Positions 63,941 through 64,000 of a stretch of 64,000 nt of DNA are shown here, one piece after another (position 1 is the first letter of the stretch; the number at the start of each line of letters is the position of its first letter). The notes below the pieces were generated by a model. That model was given only the letters and a program-made list of their open reading frames with translations, had not been told where the DNA came from and searched no databases. Source of the DNA: Streptomyces scabiei 87.22 (GTDB lineage Bacteria; Actinomycetota; Actinomycetes; Streptomycetales; Streptomycetaceae); assembly GCF_000091305.1 (NCBI RefSeq), contig NC_013929.1, positions 2,604,001-2,668,000 of the forward strand, read 5' to 3'. A program made the position numbers and the translations under genes.

Positions 63941-64000
63941 CCGACCGACCCCGGCTGAGCATCGGCCTGCCCGTCTACAACGGCGAGGAGTACCTCGCCG
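63937..64000 (+). CDS. Glycosyltransferase family 2, N-terminus only (cut by window end)
   Basis: The last 64 bases encode MTDRPRLSIGLPVYNGEEY, the start of a GT-A fold (LSIGLPVYNGEEYL is the classical opening). The ATG overlaps the flippase stop by four bases, so it continues the operon. The rest lies outside the window. Confidence 0.8.
   Translation, partial: MTDRPRLSIGLPVYNGEEYLA

Overview
The window looks like a chromosomal stretch from a Streptomyces (or a very close relative). It has very high GC with strong third-position GC bias. GTG and TTG starts are frequent, and stop/start overlaps of the GTGA, ATGA and TTGA type run through most operons. The small Streptomyces-type families DUF5999, DUF6099 and DUF6299, class F sortases, an RsbW-type ATPase and a SepF paralogue point the same way. 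No rRNA, tRNA, CRISPR array, phage module or intact insertion sequence was seen.

Left part (1-23.9 kb). A PucR-type regulator, a CPA2 antiporter, a flotillin/NfeD pair and a copper chaperone all lie on the minus strand. The methylmalonyl-CoA mutase operon mutA-mutB-meaB follows, and probably starts without a leader. Next come a repeat-bearing surface protein with a class F sortase, a Tat-exported beta-carbonic anhydrase, a PaaX-like regulator and an RsbW-like ATPase. The catabolic arginine pair argF and arcA is next. A second SPFH protein overlaps an NAD-kinase-like gene and is read divergently from arcA across a palindromic operator. Then comes an unusual fusion of a squalene/phytoene synthase domain with a cis-prenyl (undecaprenyl-type) diphosphate synthase.

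Middle part (23.9-40 kb). This holds the Hen1-Pnkp RNA-repair operon, an F420-dependent oxidoreductase and small proteins. A RecF/SMC-like ATPase overlaps a MazG-like gene, with three DnaA-box-like 9-mers just downstream. A SepF-like gene and a 1404-residue assimilatory nitrate reductase fused to its own flavoprotein reductase follow; the latter sits behind a GlnR-like site. A four-gene cell-surface operon comes next: a protein with an LAXTG-type sorting signal, a class F sortase, an ECF sigma factor and a membrane protein that may be its anti-sigma.

Right part (40.5-64 kb, cut by the window end). This is one long plus-strand operon for a Wzx/Wzy-type exopolysaccharide. It encodes an initiating glycosylphosphotransferase, a GDP-mannose-6-dehydrogenase-like enzyme, glycosyltransferases and two chain-length proteins whose kinase-like domains have lost the Walker A motif. 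An asparagine-synthase-like amidotransferase, a two-domain dehydrogenase, a heparinase-type lyase, a beta-helix lipoprotein and a polymerase follow. Then come a five-gene sugar-tailoring cassette, a flippase and the start of a GT2 gene. The leader ahead of it has three GC-rich repeats and a possible long-range stem. Genes overlap or abut nearly throughout, so the operon is probably transcribed as one unit that builds, amidates or C-methylates, exports and trims an acidic polysaccharide.

The items most worth pursuing are the prenyl synthase fusion, the exopolysaccharide operon with its degenerate kinase domains and sugar cassette, the two sortase loci, the candidate small gene with its own hairpin at 3.5 kb, and a 48-nt repeat shared by two convergent 3' ends.
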